From assembly GCA_017305535.1 (NCBI GenBank), contig JAFKKN010000003.1, positions 434,001 through 498,000 of the forward strand: a DNA stretch of 64,000 nucleotides, read 5' to 3'. The DNA is from Hyphomicrobiales bacterium. Its GTDB lineage: Bacteria; Pseudomonadota; Alphaproteobacteria; Rhizobiales; Xanthobacteraceae. The stretch's first letter is position 1. Every line of letters starts with the position of its first letter. This document shows, piece after piece, positions 33,761 through 42,881 of this stretch. The notes under the pieces are model-generated. The model did no database searches. It worked only from the letters and a program-made list of their open reading frames with translations, and had not been told where the DNA came from. The position numbers and the translations under genes are program-made.

Positions 33761-34361
33761 CGGAATCCTCCCGGAGATGCTTTTGATTTCGCCCGGGCGG
33801 GCGCCGACGCGTTTCCGTCGCTATCGCATCTCTCGACAGGGAGGGTATCGAAGCCCGACGAAGAGGGGAAAGGTGCAGTTGGACCTTTGTTCGGGTGACT
33901 TGAGGACGGAATGTCTCGATCGGCAGATCGGTCAGTGAACCTGTCCTGTATACTTCGGATACGAAGTACGCCGTTTGCCGCGGCGCATTCAGAGTGTGAT
34001 TCAAGAGCAGCCGAATATGTGCCGGTTGGAAGTTCCGATCTGGTGGACGTTTAAAGAGCAACTCGCCTGACTGTCGTGGAATGCAGCGCGCTTGCGCATT
34101 GCTCCGCGCGGATTTCTTTGTCGTCATGCGTATTCGTTATCGGCGGTTCTCCGGCGAATATGCGATCGGAAGAAATCGACAAGCGTAAACTATAAATGAA
34201 GTTCGGCCTTCGCTGCTCGACGCCGTTGCGAAGAAGTTGCGGATGTCAAATCCGCTTCGCTATCGAAGGCGTTGCATTCGGCGCGGGATCAGGATTAGCT
34301 TCTGAAAAAAATGCATCATCTTGACTGGGAGGATTCGGATTAAGGCGCGTGGAGGGCGACA
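33761..34361. other. 601-bp divergent intergenic region
   Basis: Lies between the leftward decarboxylase cluster and the rightward araC gene. I see no gene or RNA in it. It should hold the promoters of both. The only clear element is the inverted repeat at 33951-33968. Base composition drops around 34130-34220 (ATAAATGAAG region), which suits a promoter. Confidence 0.5.
33951..33968. promoter_or_regulatory. Inverted repeat in the adc/araC gap
   Basis: TACTTCG-GATA-CGAAGTA: perfect 7-bp arms. It is 191 bp upstream of the adc start and about 390 bp before araC. Candidate operator or small hairpin; the regulator is unknown. Confidence 0.4.
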
Positions 34362-35441
34362 ATGGCTGTTATGGACAAGCCGCATCGGCTGGAGAACGGG
34401 GACCCGGCGCACAAGTCGCCGCCGAGCTTCGAACAGCGCATGTACTCGCCGCACACCATCGCCGCTGTGGTGGCTGAACTTGAGGAACAGGGCATCGATC
34501 CGGTGCAGTTGCTTGAGGGGACAGACCTTGCTGCACCGCAACTGAGCCGCCACACCACGAAGATATCGTACCGGCAGCTTGATCAGGTCATTCGGAACGC
34601 GATCCGCCTGTCGAACGATGCCGCTTTGGCATTGCGCGCCGGTCAGCGGATGCACATCACCGCTTATGGAATGTACGGCTATGCCCTGCTGAGCAGCGCG
34701 ACCCATGCCGAGGCGCGCGACTTCGCGATCAGGTACATGCGTGTGATCGGTCCGTTCTGCGATTGCGCGCTATCGTTCGACGAGGCAGTTATATCCGTCG
34801 CATTCGAGCCGATGCACTGGCCGAATCCCACCGATAACATTCATCGCTTCGCCGTCGAGTTCGCGCTGTCGGCGCATTTGACAGCAACCAGGGATCGTAT
34901 CGGGCCGCATTTCGCCTTCTCGCGCGTGCTTCTCGATTATGCGCCGCCGCCCTATGCCGAGATGTATGACCGGATCTTCGAATGTCCGATCTTGTTTCGG
35001 CAGCCCGGGTGCAGCTACGAGCATGTGCGGGATGACGGTGCGGTGAAACTGGCAGATCCGCGCACCCACGCCATGGCGCGGGAGATGTGCGAGCAGTTGC
35101 TGGACGAAATCAATCGCACTGGCGGCATCGCCGCTGACATCCGCCGCATCCTGATCGAGCAACCCGGTCGCTATCCGAGCATCGAGGCGATCGCCGAGAA
35201 GCTGGAGATGTATCCGCGCGCGCTGCGGCGCAAGCTCGAAGCGGAAGGGACCTCCTATCGCGATCTGCTGGCTGAAGTGCGGATGCGGCTTGCCATCGAG
35301 TACTTGCGCAAGACGCAAATGACCAACGAGGAAATCGCCGGCCGGCTTGGCTATAGCGATGCCGCCAATTTTCGCCACGCTTTCATCCGCTGGACGGGAA
35401 AGAGCCCGTCCGATTTCCGCAGCGCCACGCGCGCGTTGTGA
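34362..35441 (+). CDS. AraC family regulator with PF12625-type ligand domain (copy 1)
   Basis: 359 aa. Residues about 30-220 resemble the arabinose-binding-like domain of OruR/VirS-type AraC proteins (GQRMHITAYGMYGYALLSS is conserved). Residues about 255-355 are the double HTH, with EEIAGRLGYSDAANFRHAFIRWTGKSP as the second HTH. GGAGGGCGACA precedes the ATG. A paralogue follows at 35867. VirS-type relatives control lipid-metabolism operons in mycobacteria, so control of the downstream lipid island or the upstream adc cluster is plausible. Confidence 0.92.
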   Translation: MAVMDKPHRLENGDPAHKSPPSFEQRMYSPHTIAAVVAELEEQGIDPVQLLEGTDLAAPQLSRHTTKISYRQLDQVIRNAIRLSNDAALALRAGQRMHITAYGMYGYALLSSATHAEARDFAIRYMRVIGPFCDCALSFDEAVISVAFEPMHWPNPTDNIHRFAVEFALSAHLTATRDRIGPHFAFSRVLLDYAPPPYAEMYDRIFECPILFRQPGCSYEHVRDDGAVKLADPRTHAMAREMCEQLLDEINRTGGIAADIRRILIEQPGRYPSIEAIAEKLEMYPRALRRKLEAEGTSYRDLLAEVRMRLAIEYLRKTQMTNEEIAGRLGYSDAANFRHAFIRWTGKSPSDFRSATRAL

Positions 35442-35482
35442 CGAGCGCGAAATGATGACAGTACGGCCGGGCTGGCCATACG

Positions 35483-35533
35483 TTGTCCGCAACTCACTGC
35501 AAGTTTGGCTCGATCGCACCTTTCAGATCGAAA
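35483..35533. repeat. 51-bp direct repeat, copy A
   Basis: Starts TTGTCCGCAACTCACTGCAA. It matches copy B at 40 of 51 positions without gaps. It lies 42 bp after the first araC stop. Shared cores are TTGTCCGCAA, TGGCT and GATCG-ACCTT. Confidence 0.65.
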
Positions 35534-35718
35534 GGGGAGCGATACGCTGCATCTCCATTCAGTGTATTCCGCCCCCCAAACTGGATCGCCGGCGCTGCCG
35601 GCGGTCGTCCTTTTGAGGGAGTTGAGCGTCGGCGTTCAGTGCGATGGGGTATTTTCCTGATCGCGCATTCCGTCGCGTAAACGCTGCACCGCAGCGATGG
35701 ACAACGCGGATCGCAATT

Positions 35719-35769
35719 TTGTCCGCAAATCACCTGAAGTCTGGCTTGATCGAACCTTCCAAGCCGAAA
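35719..35769. repeat. 51-bp direct repeat, copy B
   Basis: Starts TTGTCCGCAAATCACCTGAA. It lies 98 bp upstream of the second araC start and 236 bp from copy A. Long, non-palindromic direct repeats are the usual form of AraC-family binding sites. Confidence 0.65.
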
Positions 35770-35866
35770 AACCTGCCGATAGCCTCCTGAGATCGATCGT
35801 CATCGGTCGCAATGAACTCCGGCATCGCGATGCCGGACGGCATCAACGCCGGAGGAACGCTGAAGC

Positions 35867-36943
35867 ATGTATCGGCCGACCCCCAATCTCGTACAGCGCA
35901 TCCACCTGACGCAGCGCATCGCCGCGGTTGTCGATGTTCTCGAAGAGGAAGGCATCACGTCCTCGCGCACGCTGACGGGGACCGGCCTCAAGAGCGCCGA
36001 TCTCAGATCGCCTGACACCCGCGTGTCCTATCGGCAGGTTGAAACCGTCTTTCGCAACGCGACCCGGCTGTCGAGCGATCCGGCGATCGCCTTTCGTGCC
36101 GGCCAGCGCATGCATGTCATCGCTTACGGCATGTACGGCTACGCGCTGTTGAGCAGTCCGACCCGCGAGGACGGAATCGAGTTCGCCATCAAGTACAGTC
36201 GCCATCTCGGTATGGTTGCCGACGTGGCGTTTTCGCGCGACGACGATACCGCGACCTATACGCTTGCCGCATTGCTCTCGCGTAATTCGGCCAAGGACGT
36301 TCATCGTTTCGCGCTAGAATTCGCCTTTGCGACGTGTCTGACGTTCAGCACCGACGTTTATGGCCCGTCGTTCCGCTTCTCCTGCCTGCGGGCGACGTAT
36401 CCGCAGCCACCGCATGTGGATCTGTATCACGAGTTGTTCCGGTGCCCGGTTCTGTTCGAGCAGGCCGGCAATGAAATGGAATTCGACGTGGGGTGGGTCG
36501 ATCATCCGATGGTCAGTCCCGATCCGACCACATGCGTGATGGCGGCTGACATGTGCGAGCCGCTGCTCGACGACGTCAATCGCGAAGGCGGCATCGCAGC
36601 CGATCTGCGCCGCGCCATGGTCGCGCGTCCCGGCTGGTTCCCCAGCATCGAGACCATGGCCGCGCAGCTCTCGGTGCATCCGCGCACGCTGCGCCGCAAA
36701 CTCGAAGCGGAACAGATTACTTATCGTCGGATCATCGCCGAGGTGCGGATGAAACTCGCGATCGAATATCTGCGCAACACCGAGATGACCAACGAGGAAA
36801 TCGCCGCGCGACTGGACTACAGCGACGCCGCGAACTTCCGTCACGCCTTCGCGCGCTGGACGCGCAAGAGTCCGTCGGCGTTTCGCAATGGAAAAGACAC
36901 CATGACTGCTGCAACGCACACGCCAATTTTTGTCCCAAAGTAA
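35867..36943 (+). CDS. AraC family regulator with PF12625-type ligand domain (copy 2)
   Basis: 358 aa, colinear with the protein at 34362-35441. GQRMHVIAYGMYGYALLSS and EEIAARLDYSDAANFRHAFARWTRKSP are nearly shared, while the region at about 120-220 has diverged, implying a different ligand. GGAGG lies 11 nt upstream of the ATG. The pair looks like a tandem duplication. It is immediately upstream of the hydrolase/phasin/wax-ester genes and is the best candidate for their local regulator. Confidence 0.92.
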   Translation: MYRPTPNLVQRIHLTQRIAAVVDVLEEEGITSSRTLTGTGLKSADLRSPDTRVSYRQVETVFRNATRLSSDPAIAFRAGQRMHVIAYGMYGYALLSSPTREDGIEFAIKYSRHLGMVADVAFSRDDDTATYTLAALLSRNSAKDVHRFALEFAFATCLTFSTDVYGPSFRFSCLRATYPQPPHVDLYHELFRCPVLFEQAGNEMEFDVGWVDHPMVSPDPTTCVMAADMCEPLLDDVNREGGIAADLRRAMVARPGWFPSIETMAAQLSVHPRTLRRKLEAEQITYRRIIAEVRMKLAIEYLRNTEMTNEEIAARLDYSDAANFRHAFARWTRKSPSAFRNGKDTMTAATHTPIFVPK

Positions 36944-37002
36944 CCGTTGAGATGGGCCAACCGCACCTTTTCGCTCTTTCGCACGCTCGATAGCGTTTCA
37001 TT

Positions 37003-37020
37003 CCGTTGCAGATGTAACGG
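37003..37020. promoter_or_regulatory. 18-bp imperfect palindrome before the lipid island
   Basis: CCGTTGCAGATGTAACGG: 7 of 9 base pairs complementary, 44 bp before the hydrolase start. A 9-bp direct repeat CAACCGCAC flanks it (36958-36966 and 37034-37042). Candidate operator for the hydrolase/phasin cluster. Confidence 0.45.
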
Positions 37021-37064
37021 CATCCAGGCGGGTCAACCGCACTAACATGAGGGAACGTTCCGAC

Positions 37065-37877
37065 ATGGAGATGGCCGCGAATGGCAAGAAGCCGCCCTCG
37101 AAGTTGCTGCTGGCACTCGAGATGCGCGGCATCTGGGAACTGCAAGCATTCTTTGCTCTCTATCCGTTGTTGCGCCGCGCGCCGCGCGGCGACGGACATC
37201 CGGTGCTCGTGCTTCCGGGACTGTCCGCCAGCGACGCCTCGACGCGACCGCTGCGTACCTATCTGAAGGCGCAAGGCTACGCCGCGCACGGCTGGAAGCT
37301 CGGCCCTAATCGCGGTCCGCGTCCCGGCGTCGAAGATGGGATGGATGCGCGCCTTGCCGAACTTGCCGATCGCTATCAACAGAAGGTCAGCCTGATCGGA
37401 TGGAGCCTCGGCGGTGTGTTCGCGCGCGAACTGGCGCGACGTTCGCCGTCGCTGGTGCGTCAGGTGATCACGCTCGGCAGCCCGTTCGCCAGCGAGCCGA
37501 AGGCCAGCAATGCCTGGCGGCTTTACGAATATCTCAGCGAGCGCAAGGTCGACGACTGGCCGGAGCGCGAAGCCATGAAGCTGCCGCCGCCGGTGCCGAG
37601 CACTGCGATCTATTCGCGCACCGACGGCATCGTCGCCTGGCAGGGATGCCGCGAGCAAGAGGCGACCACGACGCAGAACATCGAGGTCGAGGGCAGCCAC
37701 TGTGGTCTCGGGCATCATCCGGCGGTGCTGTACGCCATCGCCGATCGTCTCGCGCAGAAAGAGGGCGAATGGTCGCCGTTCGATCGCGGTGGCCTTCGCG
37801 GGTTGATCTATCCCGATCCGAATCGTGCCGACGACGACTATGCGCGGCTGTTGCAGGCTGAACCGTTCGCGGCCTAG
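37065..37877 (+). CDS. Alpha/beta hydrolase (lipase/esterase-like), paralogue of 47399
   Basis: 270 aa from the ATG at 37065; an ATG at 37047 is possible but lacks a ribosome site. HPVLVLPGLSASD forms the oxyanion loop, GWSLG (residues 112-116) holds the nucleophile Ser114, and GSHCGLG holds the likely catalytic His. No signal peptide, so cytoplasmic. It precedes a phasin gene by 69 bp, suggesting action on stored polyester or neutral lipid. The protein at 47399-48172 has the same layout with its serine at the same number. Confidence 0.85.
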   Translation: MEMAANGKKPPSKLLLALEMRGIWELQAFFALYPLLRRAPRGDGHPVLVLPGLSASDASTRPLRTYLKAQGYAAHGWKLGPNRGPRPGVEDGMDARLAELADRYQQKVSLIGWSLGGVFARELARRSPSLVRQVITLGSPFASEPKASNAWRLYEYLSERKVDDWPEREAMKLPPPVPSTAIYSRTDGIVAWQGCREQEATTTQNIEVEGSHCGLGHHPAVLYAIADRLAQKEGEWSPFDRGGLRGLIYPDPNRADDDYARLLQAEPFAA

Positions 37878-37946
37878 TGCCGTCGACCAATGGCGTTGGC
37901 GCGCCGCATGCCCGGCGCAAGTAATGAGTTCAAGAGGAGGACGACC

Positions 37947-38399
37947 ATGGGAGCCGATAACAACAAATCCGACAACGGGATCACCGCCATGATGCCGTGG
38001 CTGGACGACTTCAAGCAGATGGTCGAGAAGTACAAGCTGCCCAACGTGGACATCGCGGCGCTCGTTGAATGGCAGCGCAAGGACATGGAAGCGCTGGTCG
38101 AAGCCAACCGGAAGGCCAATGAAGGCATCCGCGCGCTGATCGAGCGACGCAACGAAATTCTCGGTGAAACCTTCGCCGAATGGCAGGCCGCGGTCCAGAA
38201 CATGGCCGGTAACATGACCGGCACGGATGCGCTGTCGAAGCAGGCCGACATCGCCAAGCAGGGCGTCGAGAAGGCCGTCGCGAATTTCCGCGAACTGACG
38301 CAACTGGAAATGCAGGCGCACACCAACGCCTGGAAGGTTGTGCAGGAGCGCATGCAGGAAAACATGGCCAATCTGCAAAAGCTGTTGCAGCCGAAATAA
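37947..38399 (+). CDS. Phasin family (granule-associated) protein
   Basis: 150 aa, almost entirely helical and amphipathic, rich in Ala, Glu, Gln and Met, with no cysteine. It has the phasin pattern VEANRKANEGIRALIERRNEI and KAVANFRELTQLEM. Phasins coat polyhydroxyalkanoate granules. AGGAGGACGACC precedes the ATG. It lies between a hydrolase and an SDR/FadD/wax-ester synthase set, so it may coat mixed polyester or neutral-lipid inclusions. The family call is strong; the granule type is inference. Confidence 0.88.
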   Translation: MGADNNKSDNGITAMMPWLDDFKQMVEKYKLPNVDIAALVEWQRKDMEALVEANRKANEGIRALIERRNEILGETFAEWQAAVQNMAGNMTGTDALSKQADIAKQGVEKAVANFRELTQLEMQAHTNAWKVVQERMQENMANLQKLLQPK

Positions 38400-38534
38400 C
38401 GTTGCCATTCCGGTCGATGCGGCAATTCAAGACCGCAACCGGCGCCGCGACGCGGCAATGACTTCAAGGGTGTGAAACGCTGATGACGCGATCGCTTGTC
38501 GGTCGCGATCGGATCGCCATGGGAGAAGGCCGCA

Positions 38535-39302
38535 ATGAGCCTGGCGAAGTTGCAGGATTTGACGGGACGGGTGGCGCTGGTCACCGGCGGTTCGCGTGGC
38601 CTCGGTTTGCAGATGGCCGAGGTGCTGGGTGAACTGGGCGCGAAGGTCGCGATCACCGCGCGCAAGCGCGACGAACTCGACACCGCCGCCACGCATCTGA
38701 AGTCGCTCGGCATCGAGGCGCTGCCGCTGGTCTGTGACATGGGGCAACTGGCGACCATCCCGCCGATGGTGGAGCAGGTGATCGCCGCGTTGGGGCCGAT
38801 CGACATTCTCGTCAACAATGCCGGGACGTCGTGGGGTGCGCCGACCATCGAGCATTCGATGGACGGCTGGAACAAGGTCATCACCCTGAACGTCACCGCG
38901 ATCTTCGTCGCCACGCAGGAAGTCGGCCGTCGTTGCATGGTGCCGCGCCAGAGCGGCAAGGTGATCAACATCGCCTCGATCCAGGGGCTCACCGGCACCT
39001 ATGCGGACGACATTCCGACGCTCGCCTACAACGCCAGCAAGGGCGCGGTGGTCAACATGACGCGCACGCTCGCCAACGAGTGGGCGAAGTACGGCATCAA
39101 CGTCAACGCCATCGCGCCGGGATACTTCCCGACCAAGATGACGGAGCGGCTCGGCGAAACCTCGACCGCGCAAATGGCGCCGATGAATCGCGGCGGCGGC
39201 CCGGAGGATCTCAAGGGCGTCACGGCGCTGTTCGCATCGGACGCCTGTGCCTTCATCACCGGACAGACGCTCGCCGTGGACGGCGGACTGACCGCGGTTT
39301 GA
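38535..39302 (+). CDS. SDR family oxidoreductase in lipid island
   Basis: 255 aa. VTGGSRGLG near residues 16-24, NNAG, VINIASIQG with the catalytic serine and YNASK; the C-terminus GQTLAVDGG is normal. GGGAGAAGGCCGCA precedes the ATG at 38535. It is 34 bp ahead of the FadD-type gene. A 3-ketoacyl or 3-hydroxyacyl reductase role in supplying storage lipid precursors is plausible but not shown. Confidence 0.9.
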   Translation: MSLAKLQDLTGRVALVTGGSRGLGLQMAEVLGELGAKVAITARKRDELDTAATHLKSLGIEALPLVCDMGQLATIPPMVEQVIAALGPIDILVNNAGTSWGAPTIEHSMDGWNKVITLNVTAIFVATQEVGRRCMVPRQSGKVINIASIQGLTGTYADDIPTLAYNASKGAVVNMTRTLANEWAKYGINVNAIAPGYFPTKMTERLGETSTAQMAPMNRGGGPEDLKGVTALFASDACAFITGQTLAVDGGLTAV

Positions 39303-39336
39303 AACACACGCAAAACAAAAAACGGGAGGATTGCAA

Positions 39337-41052
39337 ATGAACGATATGTCGCTCGGGGACATGCCCTGGATCAAGTCGTATCCGCCTGGCGTCAAATGGG
39401 ACGCGGATATTTCGCCCACGCCGGTTCAGCAGATTCTCGAAGACGCGGCGGCGAAATGGCCCGGAAAATCCGCGATCGACTTCATGGGGCGCAAGATCAC
39501 GTTCGCCGAACTGAACGACTACGCCAATCGTGCCGCGGCCGGCTTGCAGAAGCTGGGAGTGGGGCCGGGCGTGCACGTCGGCCTCTATCTCGCGAACACG
39601 CCGCATTACCTCATCAGTCTGTTCGGCGTGTTGAAAGCCGGTGGAACGGTCGTCAACTATTCGCCGCTCGATGCCGCCAAGGTGCTCGAGCACAAGATCG
39701 AGGACAGCCAGACCGATTTCCTGATCACGCTCGATCTGGCCGCGCTCTATCCGCAGATGGCACCGATGCTCGGCACCACGCGCCTGAAGAAGATGATCGT
39801 CGGCAACGTCGCGGAAATGTCCGGAAACCCCGACGCGGTTCGCGCGCAGATGCAGGCGACCAAACAACTCGCCAGCGTGGCGAGCGACGACAAGCACATC
39901 GCCTTCCAGGCGTTGCTCGACAATGACGGCATCTATCGCAGTTACCCGATCGCCGACCTGACCGATGCGGTTGCGTTGTTGCAGTATACAGGCGGCACGA
40001 CCGGCCTGCCCAAGGGCGCGATGCTGACCCACGGCAACCTGACGTCGGCGACCAATCAATGCATCGAGACGACGCGGACCGATCCGCCGACGCTGGATGA
40101 GGGCAAGGAGCGCGTGCTCGGTGTGTTGCCGCCGTTCCATATCTACGCATTGACGGTCAATATGCTGCTTGGTGTCCGGCTCGGCGCCGAACTGGTTCAG
40201 CATATCCGCTTCGATCCGGATACGGTGGTCAGGGAGCTTGCGGAGAAGAAGATCACCGCGTTCCCCGGCGTGCCGACGATGTTTGTCGCGGTGCTCAATC
40301 ACCCCGAAGCAAGCAAGGTTGACCTGACTTCGTTGAAGTGGTGCAATTCCGGTGGCGCACCGCTGCCATTGGAAGTCCAGCGCAGCTTCGAGAAGCTGAC
40401 CGGCTGCCGGCTCGCTGAGGGTTGGGGTATGACGGAAACGTCGCCGACAGGAACCTTCACGCCGGTCACCAACGAGCCGCGGGCAGGTTCATGCGGCGTC
40501 CCAAGCCCGGGCATCGTCATCAAATTCCTCGATACCGGCGACAACGCCACTTACGTCCCGCTCGGCCAGACCGGCGAGCTGTGCATCAAGGGTCCGAACG
40601 TGATGAAGGGCTATTGGAAAAAGCCCGACGCCACTGCCGACATCATGACTGCCGATGGTTTCATGCGCACCGGCGACGTCGGTTACATGGACGCCGACGG
40701 CTACGTCTATATCGTCGACCGTACCAAGGACATGCTGCTGTGCGGCGGCTTCAATGTCTATCCGCGTGTGCTGGAAGAAGCGGTCTACAAGCATCCGTCG
40801 GTTGAGGAAGTGGCGGTGATCGGCATCGATGACGAATATCGCGGCCAGTCGCCAAAAGCCTTCGTCAAGCTCAAGGCGGGAGCGGCCGCGTTCACGCTGA
40901 AGGAGCTTCAGGCCTTCCTGAAGGACAAGCTCGGCAAGCACGAGATGATCCACGCGCTCGATATTCGCGGCGAACTGCCGAAAACGGCGGTCGGAAAGAT
41001 TTCAAAGAAAGATCTCTACGACGAGGAAGCGAAGAAGGCGAAGGCGTCGTAA
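39337..41052 (+). CDS. Long-chain fatty acid CoA ligase (FadD type)
   Basis: 571 aa. YTGGTTGLPKGAMLTH, EGWGMTETSP and VDRTKDMLLCGGFNVYPR are the classical long-chain ligase motifs, and the C-terminus TAVGKISKKDL has the adenylation lysine. GGGAGGATTGCAA sets the ATG at 39337. It makes long-chain acyl-CoA for the wax-ester synthase encoded 140 bp downstream. Same-strand and closely spaced with the SDR, so likely one operon. Confidence 0.93.
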   Translation: MNDMSLGDMPWIKSYPPGVKWDADISPTPVQQILEDAAAKWPGKSAIDFMGRKITFAELNDYANRAAAGLQKLGVGPGVHVGLYLANTPHYLISLFGVLKAGGTVVNYSPLDAAKVLEHKIEDSQTDFLITLDLAALYPQMAPMLGTTRLKKMIVGNVAEMSGNPDAVRAQMQATKQLASVASDDKHIAFQALLDNDGIYRSYPIADLTDAVALLQYTGGTTGLPKGAMLTHGNLTSATNQCIETTRTDPPTLDEGKERVLGVLPPFHIYALTVNMLLGVRLGAELVQHIRFDPDTVVRELAEKKITAFPGVPTMFVAVLNHPEASKVDLTSLKWCNSGGAPLPLEVQRSFEKLTGCRLAEGWGMTETSPTGTFTPVTNEPRAGSCGVPSPGIVIKFLDTGDNATYVPLGQTGELCIKGPNVMKGYWKKPDATADIMTADGFMRTGDVGYMDADGYVYIVDRTKDMLLCGGFNVYPRVLEEAVYKHPSVEEVAVIGIDDEYRGQSPKAFVKLKAGAAAFTLKELQAFLKDKLGKHEMIHALDIRGELPKTAVGKISKKDLYDEEAKKAKAS

Positions 41053-41192
41053 CCGGCGCGACGACGAACACGTCGGATGCGGCCGCGCCGCTCGCATCCG
41101 GTTCGACAAGGGCGTTTCGGCCGCAAGAGTCGAAGCGTTTGGCAAAAAACGGAAGCGAACCGAAACCGCGTTCGCATGAGGGAGGCACGGCG

Positions 41193-42716
41193 ATGGACCA
41201 ACTCAGCAGCATGGACGCATCATTCCTGCATTTCGAAACGCCGGAAACGCCGATGCATGTCGGCAGCCTGATGCTGTTCGAATTGCCCGAAGGGTATGAC
41301 GGCGATTACTACGAAGACGTCAAGGCGATGCTCGGCAAGCGGCTGCATCTCGCCTCGGTGCTGACGCGCAAGCTGGCACCGATGCCGTTCGAACTGGCCG
41401 AACCGGTCTGGATCGAGGACGACGATATCGACCTCGACTACCACATCCGTTCCGTGACGTTGCGCCGCCCCGGCACCATGGCGCAGCTCGAGCAGTTGAT
41501 CGCGCGGCTGCATTCGACGCTTCTCGACCGCAGCCGCCCGCTGTGGGAAATGTACGTCATCGACGGCCTCGAGAACGGCCAGATGGCCTTCTACACCAAG
41601 GCGCATCACTCGGGCGTCGACGGCAAGGCCGGCGTCGAGCTGGCGAAGGTGCTCTACGATACCTCGCCGAAGATGCGCGAAGTGCCGCCGCCGCGCCGCA
41701 AGCGGACGAGCGGACAATATCAGCTCGGCGTCACGGAGCTGCTGCAAGCCGCGGCCACCAACGCGGCGCAACAGTATCGCAAGATCGCCGAGGCGCTGCC
41801 GACCGCGGCCAAGGCGTTCAGCACGGCCGCCGGTGTGATCGCCAGCCAGCGCGTGCCGCAAGGCGAGCGCCAGTTGAATCTCGGTCTCGCGCCCAAGACC
41901 ATCTTCAACGACTCGATTACCAATCAGCGCTCCTATTCGACGTTGTCGGTGCCGCTCACCGACATCAAGGAATTGGGCAAGCGTGTCGGCGGCACCGTCA
42001 ACACCATCGTGATGGCGATGTGCAGTATCGCGCTGCATCGCTTCCTGAAGGAGCGCAACCTGCTGCCGAAGGAGCCGCTGATTGCGATGGTGCCGGTCAG
42101 CCTGCGCGCCGAGGGCGACAGCGCGATGAACAACCAGGTGTCGGCGGTGCGCGTCGATCTCGCCACCGACATCAAGAACCTGCCGGATCGCTTCAAGGCG
42201 ATCCACGCCTCATCGGAAGCGGCGAAGGCGGTGGTGCGCGAACTCAAGCCGGTGCTCGGGATGAATGTGCCGATCACCGGTGCGCCGTGGCTGATGACCG
42301 GCCTTGCGTCGCTGCTCGGCCGCTCCAATCTGGCGAGCCGCGTTCCGGCCGCCGGCAACGTCATGATCTCCAACGTTCCCGGCCCGCCGATGCCGCTGTT
42401 CATGGCGGGCGCGCAGATGGTGCACTACTTCCCGGTGTCGATTCCGTATCACGGGGCCGCACTGAACATCACGGTGCACAGCTATGCCGGCGTGCTGGAG
42501 TTCGGGCTCACAGCCTGCCGGCGCGTGCTCTCGCAGGATGAGTCCTATGAACTCATCGAGCATCTGAAGAAGGCGCTGAAAGAGATCGAGGCGCTGCCGC
42601 CGGCCACGGAAGCCGGGGCCGCTGCCGCGCCCCAGCCCGCCGAGCTGACCATCGAACCGTCGAGCAAGGCGGGCAAAGCGAAGGCTGCAAAGCCTGAAGC
42701 CTCCCGGGAGGCATGA
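41193..42716 (+). CDS. Wax ester synthase/diacylglycerol acyltransferase (WS/DGAT)
   Basis: 507 aa. The catalytic HHSGVDG (HHxxxDG) is at residues 138-144. The N-terminal SSMDASFLHFETPETPMHVG is a strong WS/DGAT marker, and NVMISNVPGPPMPLFMAGA marks the C-terminal DUF1298 domain. The last about 40 residues are a low-complexity Ala/Pro/Lys tail. The enzyme joins acyl-CoA to a fatty alcohol or diacylglycerol to form storage lipid at the membrane. GGGAGGCACGGCG precedes the ATG at 41193. Alphaproteobacteria outside marine and Bradyrhizobium-like groups rarely have it. Confidence 0.94.
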   Translation: MDQLSSMDASFLHFETPETPMHVGSLMLFELPEGYDGDYYEDVKAMLGKRLHLASVLTRKLAPMPFELAEPVWIEDDDIDLDYHIRSVTLRRPGTMAQLEQLIARLHSTLLDRSRPLWEMYVIDGLENGQMAFYTKAHHSGVDGKAGVELAKVLYDTSPKMREVPPPRRKRTSGQYQLGVTELLQAAATNAAQQYRKIAEALPTAAKAFSTAAGVIASQRVPQGERQLNLGLAPKTIFNDSITNQRSYSTLSVPLTDIKELGKRVGGTVNTIVMAMCSIALHRFLKERNLLPKEPLIAMVPVSLRAEGDSAMNNQVSAVRVDLATDIKNLPDRFKAIHASSEAAKAVVRELKPVLGMNVPITGAPWLMTGLASLLGRSNLASRVPAAGNVMISNVPGPPMPLFMAGAQMVHYFPVSIPYHGAALNITVHSYAGVLEFGLTACRRVLSQDESYELIEHLKKALKEIEALPPATEAGAAAAPQPAELTIEPSSKAGKAKAAKPEASREA

Positions 42717-42881
42717 CGCGCCGTCGCAGCGGCCGTGGCGAAGCGATTCTCGAACACCGTTCGGGCATGACGTCGTCACGGTTGCAGCAACCGGGCGGGG
42801 ACGGAAAAATTTCGACGGGCGGTCTTTCCGCGACGGAAAGCCATCGTTCACTGAACAGACTATCGGGTGGAGGGAACCAAA

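Larger units (their letters stand above)
35442..35866. other. 425-bp gap between the two araC genes
   Basis: No gene is supported. It holds two copies of a 51-bp direct repeat (35483-35533 and 35719-35769). Short frames through both repeats read VWLDRTFQ, but they lack starts, ribosome sites and any wider similarity, so the conservation is more likely DNA-level. Confidence 0.5.

Noticed and set aside
35347-35616. Small peptides containing VWLDRTFQ in the two araC-gap repeats
   Set aside because: They lack proper starts and diverge outside the repeat, so DNA-level repeats explain them better.
36732-38408. Long minus-strand frame opposite the hydrolase and phasin
   Set aside because: Crosses two plus-strand genes with clear motifs and ribosome sites; the composition is shadow-like.
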